A DNA stretch of 64,000 bases from Streptomyces sp. DHE7-1 (GTDB lineage: Bacteria; Actinomycetota; Actinomycetes; Streptomycetales; Streptomycetaceae), in the NCBI GenBank assembly GCA_016432725.1, contig JACJDG010000003.1, positions 3,596,001 through 3,660,000 on the forward strand, given 5' to 3'. Shown here in pieces: positions 1-9,060 of this stretch. Made by a program: the position numbers and the translations under genes. Position 1 is the first letter of the stretch, and every line of letters begins with the position of its first letter. The notes below the pieces were generated by a model. It searched no databases. It had not been told where the DNA came from and saw only the letters and a program-made list of their open reading frames with translations.

Positions 1-5
1 GGTCC

Positions 6-524
6 TCACCGACACGGCGGCCGGCTGAGCGTCCGGGCCGGCCGCCGCAGCCAGTCCGCCACGGCGCTGAAGTCGGCCCCGGTCAGGCCGTACCGGTGGT
101 CGACGCGGTGCAGCAGGGCGGGCGCGGGATGGTGGACGGCGACCCAGGAACGGTCGGCCTCGGTCACCTCGTCGTCGATCCAGACGAAGGGGCGGCCCGC
201 CGCCCAGGCGACCAGCGGGCGGGTCTTCCAGTGCAGCAGGCCGGGCGGCTCGTCCTCGTCCGGCCACCGCACGACCGGCAGCGCGGGCAGCCCGAGCCAG
301 GGCGCCAGGCACGTGTTGGCGTCGTCCATCCAGGTCGTCGCCCACACCAGTTCGCAGCCGAGCCCGCCGAGCCGCGCGCCGAGCGCGGGGTCGACGCGGT
401 TCAGCAGCGGATGGCCGCCCGCGTCCGGCGGACCGGCGAGGCCGCGGTCGTACACCGGGTAGGACAGGTCCGCCGCGCCGAACGGGATCAGCGGCCCGTC
501 CACGTCGAGGAAGAGAAGCATCAC
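6..524 (-). CDS. HAD-like small hydrolase domain protein
   Basis: About 172 aa. The N-terminus LLFLDVDGPLIPFG has the DxDG nucleophile loop of HAD phosphatases, and WATTWMDDAN and FVWIDDEV look like the later HAD motifs. Short stand-alone proteins of this kind are common in Streptomyces and usually uncharacterised, so the substrate is unknown. The first codon is GTG (524) followed directly by ATG (521); either could be the start. It begins 3 bp after the stop of the HelD-like gene on the same strand, so the two are probably co-transcribed. Confidence 0.75.
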   Translation of the reverse strand: MMLLFLDVDGPLIPFGAADLSYPVYDRGLAGPPDAGGHPLLNRVDPALGARLGGLGCELVWATTWMDDANTCLAPWLGLPALPVVRWPDEDEPPGLLHWKTRPLVAWAAGRPFVWIDDEVTEADRSWVAVHHPAPALLHRVDHRYGLTGADFSAVADWLRRPARTLSRPPCR

Positions 525-527
525 CGT

Positions 528-2597
528 TCAGGATGCCCCTCGCCGGGCGCCGGCTGAAGCCCGCGGCCGGAACGGCAGCGGCCGGGCGTGGACGACGTCC
601 AGGCGGGAGACCGCCCGGGTCAGCACCACGTACAGCCGGTTCACGCCCCGCTCCTCCGCCTCCGCGACGGCGGCCGGCTCCACGGCGACGACGTGGTCGT
701 ACTCCAGCCCCTTGACCAGGCGGGCGGGCACCACGGCCACCCGGGCGCCTGGTTCCTCCGGGCCGGCCGTCCCGATGCCGGCGGCGGTGAGCGCGTCGCG
801 GACGCGGGCCAGGTCGGCGTCCGCCGTGACCACCCCGACCGAGCCCTCGCGGGCGAGCGCCGCGCGTACGGCGGTCACGGTGGTGCCGGGTACGTCGTCG
901 GTGGGCCGGAGGGTCAGCTCTCCGTCCGTCCGCAGGGACCTGGCCGCGGGTACCGCCACGTCCAGCCGGTCCAGCAGCCGGTTGGCCAGCTCGATCACCG
1001 CGCCGGGCACCCGGAAACCGGTGGTCAGCGGCACCACGGCGGCGTCCGGCTTGCCGAGGTGGCGCAGTTGCACGGCCCAGTCGCGGGCCGCCCACGGGGT
1101 GGTGCCCTGGGCGAGGTCGCCGAGCACGGTCAGCGAGCCGAACTCGGCGCGCCGGGCGACCGCCCGGCACTCCATCGGCGAGAGGTCCTGCGCCTCGTCC
1201 ACGACGATGTGCCCGTACCCCTCGGGGTGCTCGACCAGCCCGGCGACCTCGTCGAGCAGCACGAGGTCGGCGGCCGACCAGCGGGCGGACCGGTACGAGC
1301 GCGGCGGGCGGGCCCACAGCAGGGCCTCCTGCTCCCCGGCGTCCAGCAGCCCCTCGGCGGCCCGGGCCAGCGCCGCGCGGTCGGTGAACAGTGCGGCGAG
1401 GACCTCCTCGGGCCGCGCCTTCGGCCATACGGCGTCCAGATGGGCGGTGATCGCCCGCGCCCGCTCGATCCGGCGCACCCACGCGTTCGGAGGCGGCCCG
1501 GAGCGCCGTTCGGCCTGCTCCAGCAACCGGCGCACCACCCGGGCCCTTACCCGCTCGCGGCCGACCGCGTAGGGCTGCCGTTCGGCGCGCACCTCCTCGA
1601 CGATGCCGGCCAGACGCGCGGCGGACACCCGCCACCGGCAGGAGCCGTCCGGTACGGCGAGGTCGGTGACGCCGTCGGTGGACACGCGCGCGTACAGGGC
1701 ACGGCGCAGCACCTCGGCCATCCGGGCGTCGTGCTTGACGGCGGCCGTGCGGGCGGGGTCGTCGCCGGTCACCGGGTGGCGGGCGATCTCGTCGAGCAGC
1801 GTGGCCTGACGCACGCCGCTCTCCCCGAGCGAGGGCAGCACCTCGGCGATGTAGGAGAGGAAGGTGCGGTTGGGGCCGAGGATCAGCATTCCGGCGCGCT
1901 GGACGCGCTGGGGATGGGTGTAGAGGAGATAGGCGGCGCGGTGCAGGCCGACGGCCGTCTTGCCGGTGCCGGGGGCGCCCTGGACGCAGACGGAGGCGGT
2001 GAGGTCGCCGCGGACGAGGTCGTCCTGCTCGGGCTGGATGGTGGCGGCGATGTCCCGCATGGGGCCCACCCGGGGCCGCTCGATCTCCCGGGCGACGATG
2101 TCGCTGACCCGGGACTCGCCCTGGCCGAGGCGCTCGTCCTCGAAGCCGGTGAGGTCCGCGGAGTCGCCGCGGCCGCCCGCCGCCCAGCCGAACCTGCGGC
2201 GGATCTCGACGCCCTGCGGCTCGCCCGCGCTCGCCTGGTAGAAGGCGCGGGAGACGGGGGCCCGCCAGTCGACGACGAGCGGCGGGGCGGCCGGGTCCTC
2301 GGTGACCCGCAGGCGGCCGACGTGGTAACTCTGTCCGCCGTGTCCCGGATCGTCCGCGGCGAAATCCAGCCTGCCGAAGAACAGCGGGCCCTCGGGCAGT
2401 TCGCGCAGTGCCTTGGCCCGGCTGCGCAGCCGGTACCCGAGCACCTCGGCGTCGGCACCGGAGGCGGAGACGTCCTCGCCGGTGACGACCTGCGCCGCGG
2501 CGCCGTCGACCATGGCGGCGAGGGCGGCGCGGCAGGTGTCGTGGTAGGCGCGCTCGGTGCGGAGGGTGCCGTCGAGGGCGCGCTGGGATGACGTCAT
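528..2597 (-). CDS. HelD-type UvrD/Rep-like ATPase (RNA polymerase recycling family)
   Basis: 689 aa. A P-loop GAPGTGKT lies near residues 207-214 and a Walker B/helicase motif II VVDEAQ near 465-470. The C-terminal part carries GLEYDHVV and YVVLTRA, as in superfamily 1 helicase motifs. The N-terminal ~200 residues form the long region found in HelD proteins, which in Gram-positive bacteria bind RNA polymerase and free it from stalled complexes; some actinobacterial members protect against rifamycins. I assign the family from the domain layout and do not claim the rifamycin role. It is upstream of and probably co-transcribed with the HAD-like gene. The start is the ATG at 2597. Confidence 0.85.
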   Translation of the reverse strand: MTSSQRALDGTLRTERAYHDTCRAALAAMVDGAAAQVVTGEDVSASGADAEVLGYRLRSRAKALRELPEGPLFFGRLDFAADDPGHGGQSYHVGRLRVTEDPAAPPLVVDWRAPVSRAFYQASAGEPQGVEIRRRFGWAAGGRGDSADLTGFEDERLGQGESRVSDIVAREIERPRVGPMRDIAATIQPEQDDLVRGDLTASVCVQGAPGTGKTAVGLHRAAYLLYTHPQRVQRAGMLILGPNRTFLSYIAEVLPSLGESGVRQATLLDEIARHPVTGDDPARTAAVKHDARMAEVLRRALYARVSTDGVTDLAVPDGSCRWRVSAARLAGIVEEVRAERQPYAVGRERVRARVVRRLLEQAERRSGPPPNAWVRRIERARAITAHLDAVWPKARPEEVLAALFTDRAALARAAEGLLDAGEQEALLWARPPRSYRSARWSAADLVLLDEVAGLVEHPEGYGHIVVDEAQDLSPMECRAVARRAEFGSLTVLGDLAQGTTPWAARDWAVQLRHLGKPDAAVVPLTTGFRVPGAVIELANRLLDRLDVAVPAARSLRTDGELTLRPTDDVPGTTVTAVRAALAREGSVGVVTADADLARVRDALTAAGIGTAGPEEPGARVAVVPARLVKGLEYDHVVAVEPAAVAEAEERGVNRLYVVLTRAVSRLDVVHARPLPFRPRASAGARRGAS

Positions 2598-2636
2598 GCC
2601 CCAGCGTAGCGAAAATGCGTTACCGAGTTACATTTA

Positions 2637-3256
2637 TTACCGAGTCTCAGTAGCGTGGAGCCCGGGCAGCCCGGCGGCCAGCCGGCCGAAGGCCCGCTCG
2701 GCGGCCCGCACGGCGTCCGGCCGGACCTCCTCCACGCCCTCCCCCGCCGCGATCCGCCCCCAGTTCTCCAGCGCCAGGATCCGCTGCACGGCGACGATCT
2801 GGCCCGCGGCGAGCCGCGCGTCCAGTCCGCCGCCGAGCGCCTCGGCGAGCGCGGCCTCCGACCGCTCCAGATAGCCGTACACCCGCGCCGCCAGGGCGGG
2901 GTCCCGTACAGGAGCCGGTGGAAGGCGAGCACCGCCGGGTGGTCGTTCAGACCGGTGACCGGATCGCACCGTTCGAGCCCGTCGAGGAAGTTGCGGCGCA
3001 GCGCCTCCAGCGGTTCCGCCGCTCCCGCCACGATCCGCGCGGCCTCCGTCTCGTGGTCCGCGATCCGGTGCAGGACCAGGTCCTCCTTGGCCGGGAAGTA
3101 CCGGAAGAGCGTCGGCTTGGAGATCCCGGCCGCGGCGGCCACCTCCGCGACGGACACGGCGTCGAACCCCCGCTCCAGGAACAGCCGCACGGCGGTGTCC
3201 GACACGTCCTGGTACATCCGCCGCTTCTTGCGCTCGCGCAGGCCCATCTCTTCCAT
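2637..3256 (-). CDS. TetR-family regulator (frame broken at a C run)
   Basis: The N-terminal helix-turn-helix is classic TetR: RERKKRRMYQDVSDTAVRLF, then AAAGISKPTLFRYFPAKED. The frame of the first ~116 residues ends in unrelated sequence after HRLLYG. A shifted frame continues with PALAARVYGYLERSEAAL to LPGLHATETR at 2637. Adding one base at the CCC at 2903-2905 joins them into a normal 206-aa TetR protein, so a sequencing error is likelier than a real mutation. The start is ATG 3256, or ATG 3247 three codons in. A 168-bp inverted-repeat element ends only 9 bp upstream of 3256, and I see no good ribosome binding site. The ligand and targets are unknown. Confidence 0.75.
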
Positions 3257-3264
3257 GGGGGAGC

Positions 3265-3432
3265 CTAGTGCTGTGGCCGGAAAGGTTTGCCGGGAAGCTC
3301 GCGGCGTCCGGTGCGGTGCATCGCAAGGCGGAGCATGGCCCGCGTACTGGATGTACTCGGGTGATGCGACAACGCGGCGAGGTGCCGTGCCGGGCGTCGC
3401 GAGCCGGTGAACCTTTCCGGTCGCAGCACTAG
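3265..3432. mobile_element. MITE-like 168-bp inverted-repeat element
   Basis: The element is bounded by 23-bp near-perfect inverted repeats at 3265-3287 and 3410-3432 (two differences). Each starts with CTAGTGCTG and contains CCGGAAAGGTT. The inner parts also pair imperfectly, so the whole element could fold into one long hairpin. No protein is encoded. It fills the gap between the TetR gene and the phosphotransferase gene, which point the same way. I recall similar sequence in other Streptomyces genomes, which would fit a non-autonomous repeat; this needs a search. Confidence 0.7.
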
Positions 3433-3449
3433 CCAGGGGGCGTCCGGTC

Positions 3450-5533
3450 TCACGCCAGAGCGCGGGCCAGGTACGGGTTCGCGGTCGGGCGGCGGGCGGG
3501 CAGGCCGAGGGAGGCGGTGGCCGCGGCCAGGGTCATGGGGTACGAGTCCACGGCCCGGCGGACGTTCGGGGCGTCCAGGCTCGCGCCGGTCACCAGGCGG
3601 TCGAGGTCCACGTAGGCCGAGCGCACGATCTCGATCCAGCGGTAGATCCGCCAGTCCTGCGACCAGTCGACGGTGTGACCGGGGGCCAGCAGCTTCTGCC
3701 AGCGCTGGAACATGCGGTCCCGGATCTCCGGGCGGGTCGGGGTGAGGTGCATGTGTCTGACCAGGTCGTAGAGCGGGTCGCCGACCACCGCCATCTCCCA
3801 GTCGATGATCGTCAGCGCCACCTCGTCCGCCCGGCGCACGAGGTTCCAGGGGTTCAGGTCGCCGTGCAGCAGGGCGGGCTCCCGGCGGCTCACCGTGTGC
3901 CGGGCCAGGATCTGCCGGAGCCGGGTGCCGTCGGGCAGCCCGAACAGCCGCGCCAGTTGCTGGGACTCCTTCGGCAGCTCCTCCACCAGCAGGACGAGCT
4001 GGTCGCTCAGCCAGCCGTAGAAGTCCCCCTCGCCGGCCGCCGGGTCGAGTTCCTTGTAGCTCACCCGCGTCAGGGCGTGGAGCTGGTCCACCAGCCGGTC
4101 CGCCTCGTGCGGCAGCAGGCCGTGCACCGGGTGGCTTGGGGGACGCTCACCGTCCCGCGGCCCCTCGTAGGTGTGGATGGAGAACTGCTCACCCTGGTAG
4201 CCGGCCCCAGGGCCAGAAGTTTGGGGGCCGCCACGCCCACGCCGGCGAGTTCGATGGCCCGGAGCACGGCGTGCTCGCTGAGGAAGCCGCGCTCCCTGCG
4301 GCAGACGTTGGCCACCTTGCGCCGGACCACGACGGGGAAACCGACATCGGGGACCCGCACCACCGAGTTGAGGTGACCGGTGCCCTTGAAGACGCGGCTG
4401 GCGGGCGTGGCGCCCTCCGCGGACAGGGCCTGGCGCACCGCGGAGTGCGGGAAGTCGGGGTGCTCGGGGACGCGTTGGTCCTGGTGCCAGTCCATGGACT
4501 TGGCGGACAGGCCGAGGCCGCCGTTCCTCGCGGCGCGCCAGCGGAAGAGGATCCGCTCGATCTCCCGCGGGTCCGGCAGGTTGCCCAGTCCGAGCGGCGC
4601 CGCCCCGGCCTCCAGGGCGCGCCGCACCTCCGCGGTCGCCTCGTCCAGGCTCTTCTGGTCGGGCGACGCGTGCAGGGAGTCGGCCGCGCGCATCACGTCC
4701 GGGTAGACCGACTGCGCACGCTCGAAGGCGATGTAGTGCCGCAGGTCCTTGGCGAGCCCGTTGACGGCCGCGGGCCGGATCAGCCGCATGGTGTCCGCCC
4801 AGGCGTCGATCACCTCGTTCCACTGGTGCGCGGGGTAGCGCATGCGGACCAGGTGCGTCGCCAGGTCGTGCAGGGGGTCGCCGTAGGTCGCCAGCTCGAA
4901 GTCGACGCAGATCAGGGGCGGGTCACCGCCGTAGGACATGATCAGGTTGTCGCGGTGCAGATCGGCGTGGAGCAGGCTGTAGGGCCGCCGGGCCATCGCC
5001 GGGACCCGCTCGGCGAACCGCGTCAGGGCGTCCTCGGGGATGCCGAGCGCGGCGAACAGCCCGCCGAAGCCCGGCCAGTTCGCCCGCCGGATCTGACGGT
5101 CCGCGAGATGCGCGAGCGTCTGCAGGAAGCCCTGGCTGTCCTTGTCGTTGCGCGGCCAGGCGGCCGGCAGGGGCGGCAGCGCCTCCCTGCGCACCTGCGC
5201 CATCTGACCGAGCAGACCGGCCAGGGCCTTGACGAGCAGGGCGTCGACCGGCTTGCCGTTCTCGCACACGCTGGACAGCGGGACACCCTCGACATAGCTG
5301 TGGATCGTGTAGCCGTCGCCCTTGGCCAGGCACTGCGGCACGTGCGGCAGGATGCCCTTGATGGCGTCCAGGATCGCCGACTCGTCCTGCCACGTCCTGA
5401 TCACCACCGGCAGCACGTCGCCCCGGCGGACCCGCACCGTGACGGAGGTTCCGGTGTCACGCCCCAGCAGGTGCCGCACGTCCTCGGTGACCGGCAGTAC
5501 ATAGTTCCGGTTGTGGTGCCCGCTGCTCGCCAC
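3450..5533 (-). CDS. double-domain aminoglycoside phosphotransferase-like protein (frame broken at 4203)
   Basis: Two APH/choline-kinase-type domains lie in tandem. The first has the catalytic loop LLHADLHRDN followed by VDFELATYGDPLHDL; the second has LLHGDLNPWN followed by IIDWEMAVVGDPLYDL. The frame changes between KLLALGP and GYQGEQFSIHTYEG. One extra base at GG 4203-4204 joins them into a protein of about 694 aa. The likely substrate is a small hydroxylated molecule, but nothing here shows which. I take GTG 5533 as the start because the residues after it (VASSGHHNRNYVLPV) begin the recognisable domain. The same frame is open further up to 5725, so the start is uncertain. The two kinase domains keep their key residues. 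Confidence 0.75.
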
Positions 5534-5979
5534 ACCGCGTTCGGCGGCTCTGCGTACGAATGCGCCGACGGCGCCGGGCCGGGCGCCTTCCCCGGGGTGC
5601 CGACGGGGAAGAGAGGGTGCGCCCACTGGCCGCTCCGGGTGATTCGCGCGAGGGAGAAGAAAGGTAAGCCAAACATTAGGTGCAGCTGATTCCAGGCACG
5701 ACCAGAGTCGGCCTCGAATAATCACAACGGGTGGTCTGCCGGGCTTCGAGGCCGGGCGCCGGGCGCGTGCTGGTTCGCCGTCTCCATGCGCGGGGAACAG
5801 ACCGACCGGTTCAGCGGTGCGGGAATGCTAGCGCACCCGGGCCGCGCTCCGGGGCGCCGCGCGCTATTCGGCGAGGCGGTCCCAGACCGAGTCGAACCAC
5901 GCCCGCATGCTGCCGACCGCCGTGGCGGTGGGCGTACGGGCGCGCCGGGCCGGCCTCGCCGTCGGGGCCGCGGTGGTCT
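5534..5979. other. intergenic region without a convincing gene
   Basis: This 446-bp spacer separates the phosphotransferase start from the end of the HAD gene. A TAATGT hexamer on the minus strand near 5675 could be the -10 element of the phosphotransferase promoter. A short plus-strand frame at 5909-6004 (31 codons, hydrophobic C-terminus) has no ribosome binding site. I would not call either of the other short frames here a gene. Confidence 0.4.
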
Positions 5980-6744
5980 TCACTCTGCTGATGGCTCAGG
6001 CCTAGCCCGCACCTGCAGCAGCACCGACCGCAGCGAACGCACGGTGTGCGTGGCACCGGCCTCCCGCAGCAGCTTCTCCTTGCGCTCGTTGCGCGCGTAG
6101 CCGAGGAAGGGAACCCCCGCGCTGTTCGCGGCGAGCAGGTCCGAGGGGGTGTCGCCGATCATCAGGGCGGCCTCGGGGGCGGCGCCCATCGCGTTCAGGG
6201 CGCGGTTCAGGCAGTGCGGGTCCGGTTTGAGGTGACGGAGTTCCTCGCTGCGACCGTAGACGTGCGGGGTGAAGCAGTCCACCAGGCCACGGCCCGCCAG
6301 GTACTCGCGCACCACGCGCGGTGAGTTGTTGGTGGTGATGGCGAGCCGCGATCCGACCGCCGCCCAGGTGCGGATCAGCGGATCGGCGTACGCGGTGGGC
6401 ATGGCCGACCCGGTGGCCCGCAGTTCCTCCTGGGTGAGACGTTCCTCCAGCTCAGCGACCAGGTCGCTGCCGGGGTGCCTGCGGTCCACGGCGCGCAGGA
6501 CGACGTGCGGGTCCAGGGACTCCCGCTCCTGCTGCGAGAGCAGGCCGTGCAGGCCCCGGCTCTCCAGCCACCGGGCCAGGTCGGCCGCCACGCGTTCCGC
6601 CGAGTGCCCAGCGAAGAGCCGGCAGATCGGCCCGTCGAAGTCCCACAGCACGACTCGTGCGCGTCTGATCAGATTCCGCAGTGCCTCGGTCTCGCCCTCG
6701 GTCTCTTCCGTCACCGGTTCGGTCCGCGTCGCGTCAGAAGTCAC
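5980..6744 (-). CDS. HAD-family phosphatase coupled to the DevA-type regulator
   Basis: HAD motifs are visible: motif I LWDFDGPI near the N-terminus, motif II around ITTNNSP, motif III in LKPDPHCLNRAL, and motif IV MIGDTPSDLLAA. The GTG at 6744 overlaps the TAG stop of the GntR gene by one base (TAGTG), which implies translational coupling, so I prefer it to the longer frame that starts at 6795. In S. coelicolor the GntR gene devA is followed in the same operon by a putative hydrolase/phosphatase gene also needed for normal development. This gene sits in that position. Its substrate is not known to me. Confidence 0.8.
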   Translation of the reverse strand: MTSDATRTEPVTEETEGETEALRNLIRRARVVLWDFDGPICRLFAGHSAERVAADLARWLESRGLHGLLSQQERESLDPHVVLRAVDRRHPGSDLVAELEERLTQEELRATGSAMPTAYADPLIRTWAAVGSRLAITTNNSPRVVREYLAGRGLVDCFTPHVYGRSEELRHLKPDPHCLNRALNAMGAAPEAALMIGDTPSDLLAANSAGVPFLGYARNERKEKLLREAGATHTVRSLRSVLLQVRARPEPSAE

Positions 6745-7622
6745 TAGGAGAGTGTCAGGTCCGTCGTGATGGTTTCCCAGAGGGCGTCGAACCACTTCTG
6801 CGATTGCTCCACGAATGCCGCGTCCCGCTGACCCGACCGCTTCTCGAAGGAGAAGAGCAGGGACTCGGAGCCGAGCGTGTCGTACATCTGCAGCGTGCCG
6901 GAGTCGGTGGGCTCCTCGCGCCGGGTGACCATGTAGTGCGCGAAGAGCGCCTCCACGCCGTTGAGCAGGTACAGCTTGACCGGCGGGGTGAACGGCAGGG
7001 CCCGGAAGGTGACCTGGACGTCGATGTCGTGCGTGGTGCGCAGGGCCCGCAGGTTGTACTGCAGGACCTGGCCCTGGGCGTTGCGCATCTCCAGCCAGCG
7101 CCGGTGCACGGGGTCGTCGTCGCCGTGCGCCTCGACCGAGACCGGGAAGGCGAGGTTGATGTCCCGGGACGGCAGCAGGATCCGCACGTCGACCCGGCCG
7201 GGGCGGATGCGGCCCTCGTGGATCAGCCGCAGCGGCTCACCGAGCGCCGGGATCAGGCTCTGCGCCGTCAGGCACACGGCGTCGATGCGGACGTGCGGCG
7301 CCGCGAACGCCTCGGTCAGCCGGGGAGCGAGGCCCACCATCGTCGGCTGGGGCCCGCCGTGGGCGGGAGCGGGCTCGGCGACGCGCGGGGGGCTGCCCTT
7401 GCTGACGCCGCTCAGCAGGCCGTCGTCCGCCAGCGCCCGCAGGGCCTGCCGCACGGCGCCGCGCTCCACGCCGAACTCCTCGGCCAGTTCGGCCTGGGTG
7501 GGCAGGCGCGCTCCCGCCTTCAGCTCGCCGGTGCGGATGCGTTCCCGCAGGATGTCGGCGATCTGCCGGGACGTGAGCCTTCTGCTTCCGTTCACTGCCA
7601 CGTTCTCCTGAGCCACGACCAA
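6744..7622 (-). CDS. devA: GntR-family regulator, DevA type
   Basis: 292 aa. The N-terminal winged helix-turn-helix (residues ~15-75) includes LPTQAELAEEFGVERGAVRQ. A ~200-residue C-terminal domain (IDAVCLTAQSL to WFDALWETI) matches the neighbouring paralogue at 7956-8867 and is not a standard FadR or UTRA effector domain. DevA (SCO4190) of S. coelicolor is a GntR regulator needed for aerial hyphae and sporulation and is autoregulated. The gene order here (paralogue, small membrane gene, regulator, HAD gene) matches that locus as I remember it. Related palindromes in the upstream spacer (7651-7730) are likely operators. Which of the two paralogues is the true orthologue rests on the HAD linkage. 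Confidence 0.75.
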   Translation of the reverse strand: MVVAQENVAVNGSRRLTSRQIADILRERIRTGELKAGARLPTQAELAEEFGVERGAVRQALRALADDGLLSGVSKGSPPRVAEPAPAHGGPQPTMVGLAPRLTEAFAAPHVRIDAVCLTAQSLIPALGEPLRLIHEGRIRPGRVDVRILLPSRDINLAFPVSVEAHGDDDPVHRRWLEMRNAQGQVLQYNLRALRTTHDIDVQVTFRALPFTPPVKLYLLNGVEALFAHYMVTRREEPTDSGTLQMYDTLGSESLLFSFEKRSGQRDAAFVEQSQKWFDALWETITTDLTLS

Positions 7623-7647
7623 ACGCTACAACCCTGCTCCATCTGAA

Positions 7648-7730
7648 GGGAGTTGTCGCCAAGTTGTTTATGAGTATGAGCCAAGTGGGGACAACTTAAA
7701 CAGAGTTGGCTGCCAACTTGGTTGAGTTGG
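7648..7730. promoter_or_regulatory. probable GntR operator cluster between divergent genes
   Basis: Related half-sites crowd this spacer: AGTTGTCGCCAAGTT at 7651-7665, AGTTGGCTGCCAACTT at 7704-7719, and CCAACTTGGTTGAGTTGG at 7713-7730. They resemble the perfect palindrome upstream of the paralogue (8954-8970). The site lies between the DevA-type gene (minus) and the small membrane gene (plus) and could control both. Confidence 0.55.
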
Positions 7731-7751
7731 CATACCGAAGGGGGAACGTCC

Positions 7752-7940
7752 ATGCCTGTCCTCGCGCTCCTCTGCGCCGTCCTCGTCGTCGGCTTCGAAC
7801 AGCTCGTCGAATGGAAGTACGGCGCCGTCGGACTGGTCGGCCTGCTGCTGCTCTCCGTGGGCATCAAGGCCAAGAGCCCGGCGGTCAGCTCCGCCGGGGC
7901 CCTGCTGCTCGCCCTGCTCCTCGCCGGCCCGGCCCTGTGA
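7752..7940 (+). CDS. small hydrophobic membrane protein
   Basis: 62 aa starting MPVLALLCAVLVVGF, with two likely membrane segments (residues ~3-15 and ~25-60, the latter rich in Leu/Ala). The ATG at 7752 has a good ribosome binding site (GAAGGGGGA at 7737-7745). The frame is open further upstream, but those codons lie in the operator region. It sits between the two DevA-like regulator genes, which are both on the other strand. I do not know its function; its position suggests a role connected with those regulators. Confidence 0.7.
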   Translation: MPVLALLCAVLVVGFEQLVEWKYGAVGLVGLLLLSVGIKAKSPAVSSAGALLLALLLAGPAL

Positions 7941-7955
7941 CCGGCGCGGCGCACC

Positions 7956-8867
7956 CTAGGGTCTGAGCAGCAGATCCGAACTGATGGTCTCCCACAGTGC
8001 GTTGAACCAGAGGTGGGACTGCTCCACGAACGTGGTGTCGCGCGGGTCCGCACTCCGCGCGAAGGGGAACAGCATCGACCGCGTGCCCTCGGCGTCGTAG
8101 AGCTGCAGGTGCTCGTGGTCGATCTCCCGCTCCCGGCGGACGAGCGTGTAGTAGGCGAACAGCGCCTCGCTCCCGTTGAGCAGGTACAGCTTGACCGGCG
8201 GGGTGAAGGGCAGCGCCCGGAAGGACACGCTCACGTCGATGCCGTGCGTGGTGCGCAGCGCGAGCAGGTTGTCGCGCAGGACCTGGCCCTGGGCGTTGCG
8301 CATCTCCAGCCAGCGCCGGTGCACGGGGTCGTCGCCCCCGCGCGCTTCGACCGAGACCGGGAAGGCGAGGTCGATGTCCCGGGACGGCAGCAGGACCCGC
8401 ACATCGATCTTGGCCGGTTTCAGCTTGCCGGCGTGGATCTGCCGGAGCGGCTCCCCGACCGCCAGCGTGAGCGAGACGGACGTCAGGCACAGGGCGTCGA
8501 CCTCGACGTGCGAAGCGGCGAAGGCGGCCGCGATCCGCGGGGCGAGGCCCACCATGGTGGGCTGGGGCCCGGCCGCGGGGCCCGCGGCGGAACCGGCCCG
8601 CTGGGCGAGGGCGGCCACGATGGCGGGGGCGCCCTTGGAGACGCCGGTGAGCAGGTGCTCCGACTGCAGGATGCGCAGGGCCTGGCGCACGGCACCGCGC
8701 TCCACACCGAACTCGTCGGCGAGCTTGGCCTGGGTGGGCATGCGCTGGCCCGCCCGCAGTTCCCCGGACCTGATCCGGGCGCGCAGTTCGTCGGCCACCT
8801 CGCGGTGTGACGTGCGTGACCGCTGTGGCCTCTTCCGCCCATTGGCGGAGGCGTGTTCCGGGTCCAC
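7956..8867 (-). CDS. GntR-family regulator, DevA paralogue
   Basis: 303 aa. The N-terminal winged helix includes MPTQAKLADEFGVERGAVRQ. The C-terminal domain is closely similar to the protein encoded at 6744-7622, with shared blocks such as PVHRRWLEMRNAQGQVL and RALPFTPPVKLYLLNG. The two are clear paralogues about 300 bp apart. In S. coelicolor a DevA-like paralogue lies at the equivalent position. Two palindromes of the same type lie upstream (8881-8896 and 8954-8970), so autoregulation or cross-regulation with DevA is likely. Its own target genes are unknown. Confidence 0.8.
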   Translation of the reverse strand: MDPEHASANGRKRPQRSRTSHREVADELRARIRSGELRAGQRMPTQAKLADEFGVERGAVRQALRILQSEHLLTGVSKGAPAIVAALAQRAGSAAGPAAGPQPTMVGLAPRIAAAFAASHVEVDALCLTSVSLTLAVGEPLRQIHAGKLKPAKIDVRVLLPSRDIDLAFPVSVEARGGDDPVHRRWLEMRNAQGQVLRDNLLALRTTHGIDVSVSFRALPFTPPVKLYLLNGSEALFAYYTLVRREREIDHEHLQLYDAEGTRSMLFPFARSADPRDTTFVEQSHLWFNALWETISSDLLLRP

Positions 8868-8880
8868 GAACGAACACTAC

Positions 8881-8970
8881 AACTTCGCGCCAAGTTGCGG
8901 CAGTTCAGGGAAAGGTGGTTATGAGACGCTTCCAAACGGAGATAAGTACAGTGAAGTTGGTCGCCAACTT
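8881..8970. promoter_or_regulatory. palindromic operators upstream of the DevA paralogue
   Basis: AACTTCGCGCCAAGTT at 8881-8896 is an inverted repeat. AAGTTGGTCGCCAACTT at 8954-8970 is a perfect 7-3-7 palindrome. Both share half-sites with the operator cluster at 7648-7730. The first lies 14 bp upstream of the paralogue start codon, where bound protein would block transcription or initiation. Confidence 0.6.
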
Positions 8971-9060
8971 GGGCGACATGGTCAAGCTTCTCAGTGGTTG
9001 GCCGACCGGGCCCCTTCCGGAGGGGAGCCGGGAGCCCGGGCAGGGGGCGGCCACCGGAGC

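Noticed and set aside
588..2591. 667-codon plus-strand frame opposite the HelD-like gene
   Set aside because: Third-position GC makes antisense frames open. Its translation has no domain and is low-complexity, while the minus strand has intact helicase motifs.
5909..6004. 31-codon plus-strand frame ending FTLLMAQA, considered as a membrane microprotein
   Set aside because: There is no ribosome binding site, it overlaps the end of the HAD gene on the other strand, and the hydrophobicity is modest.
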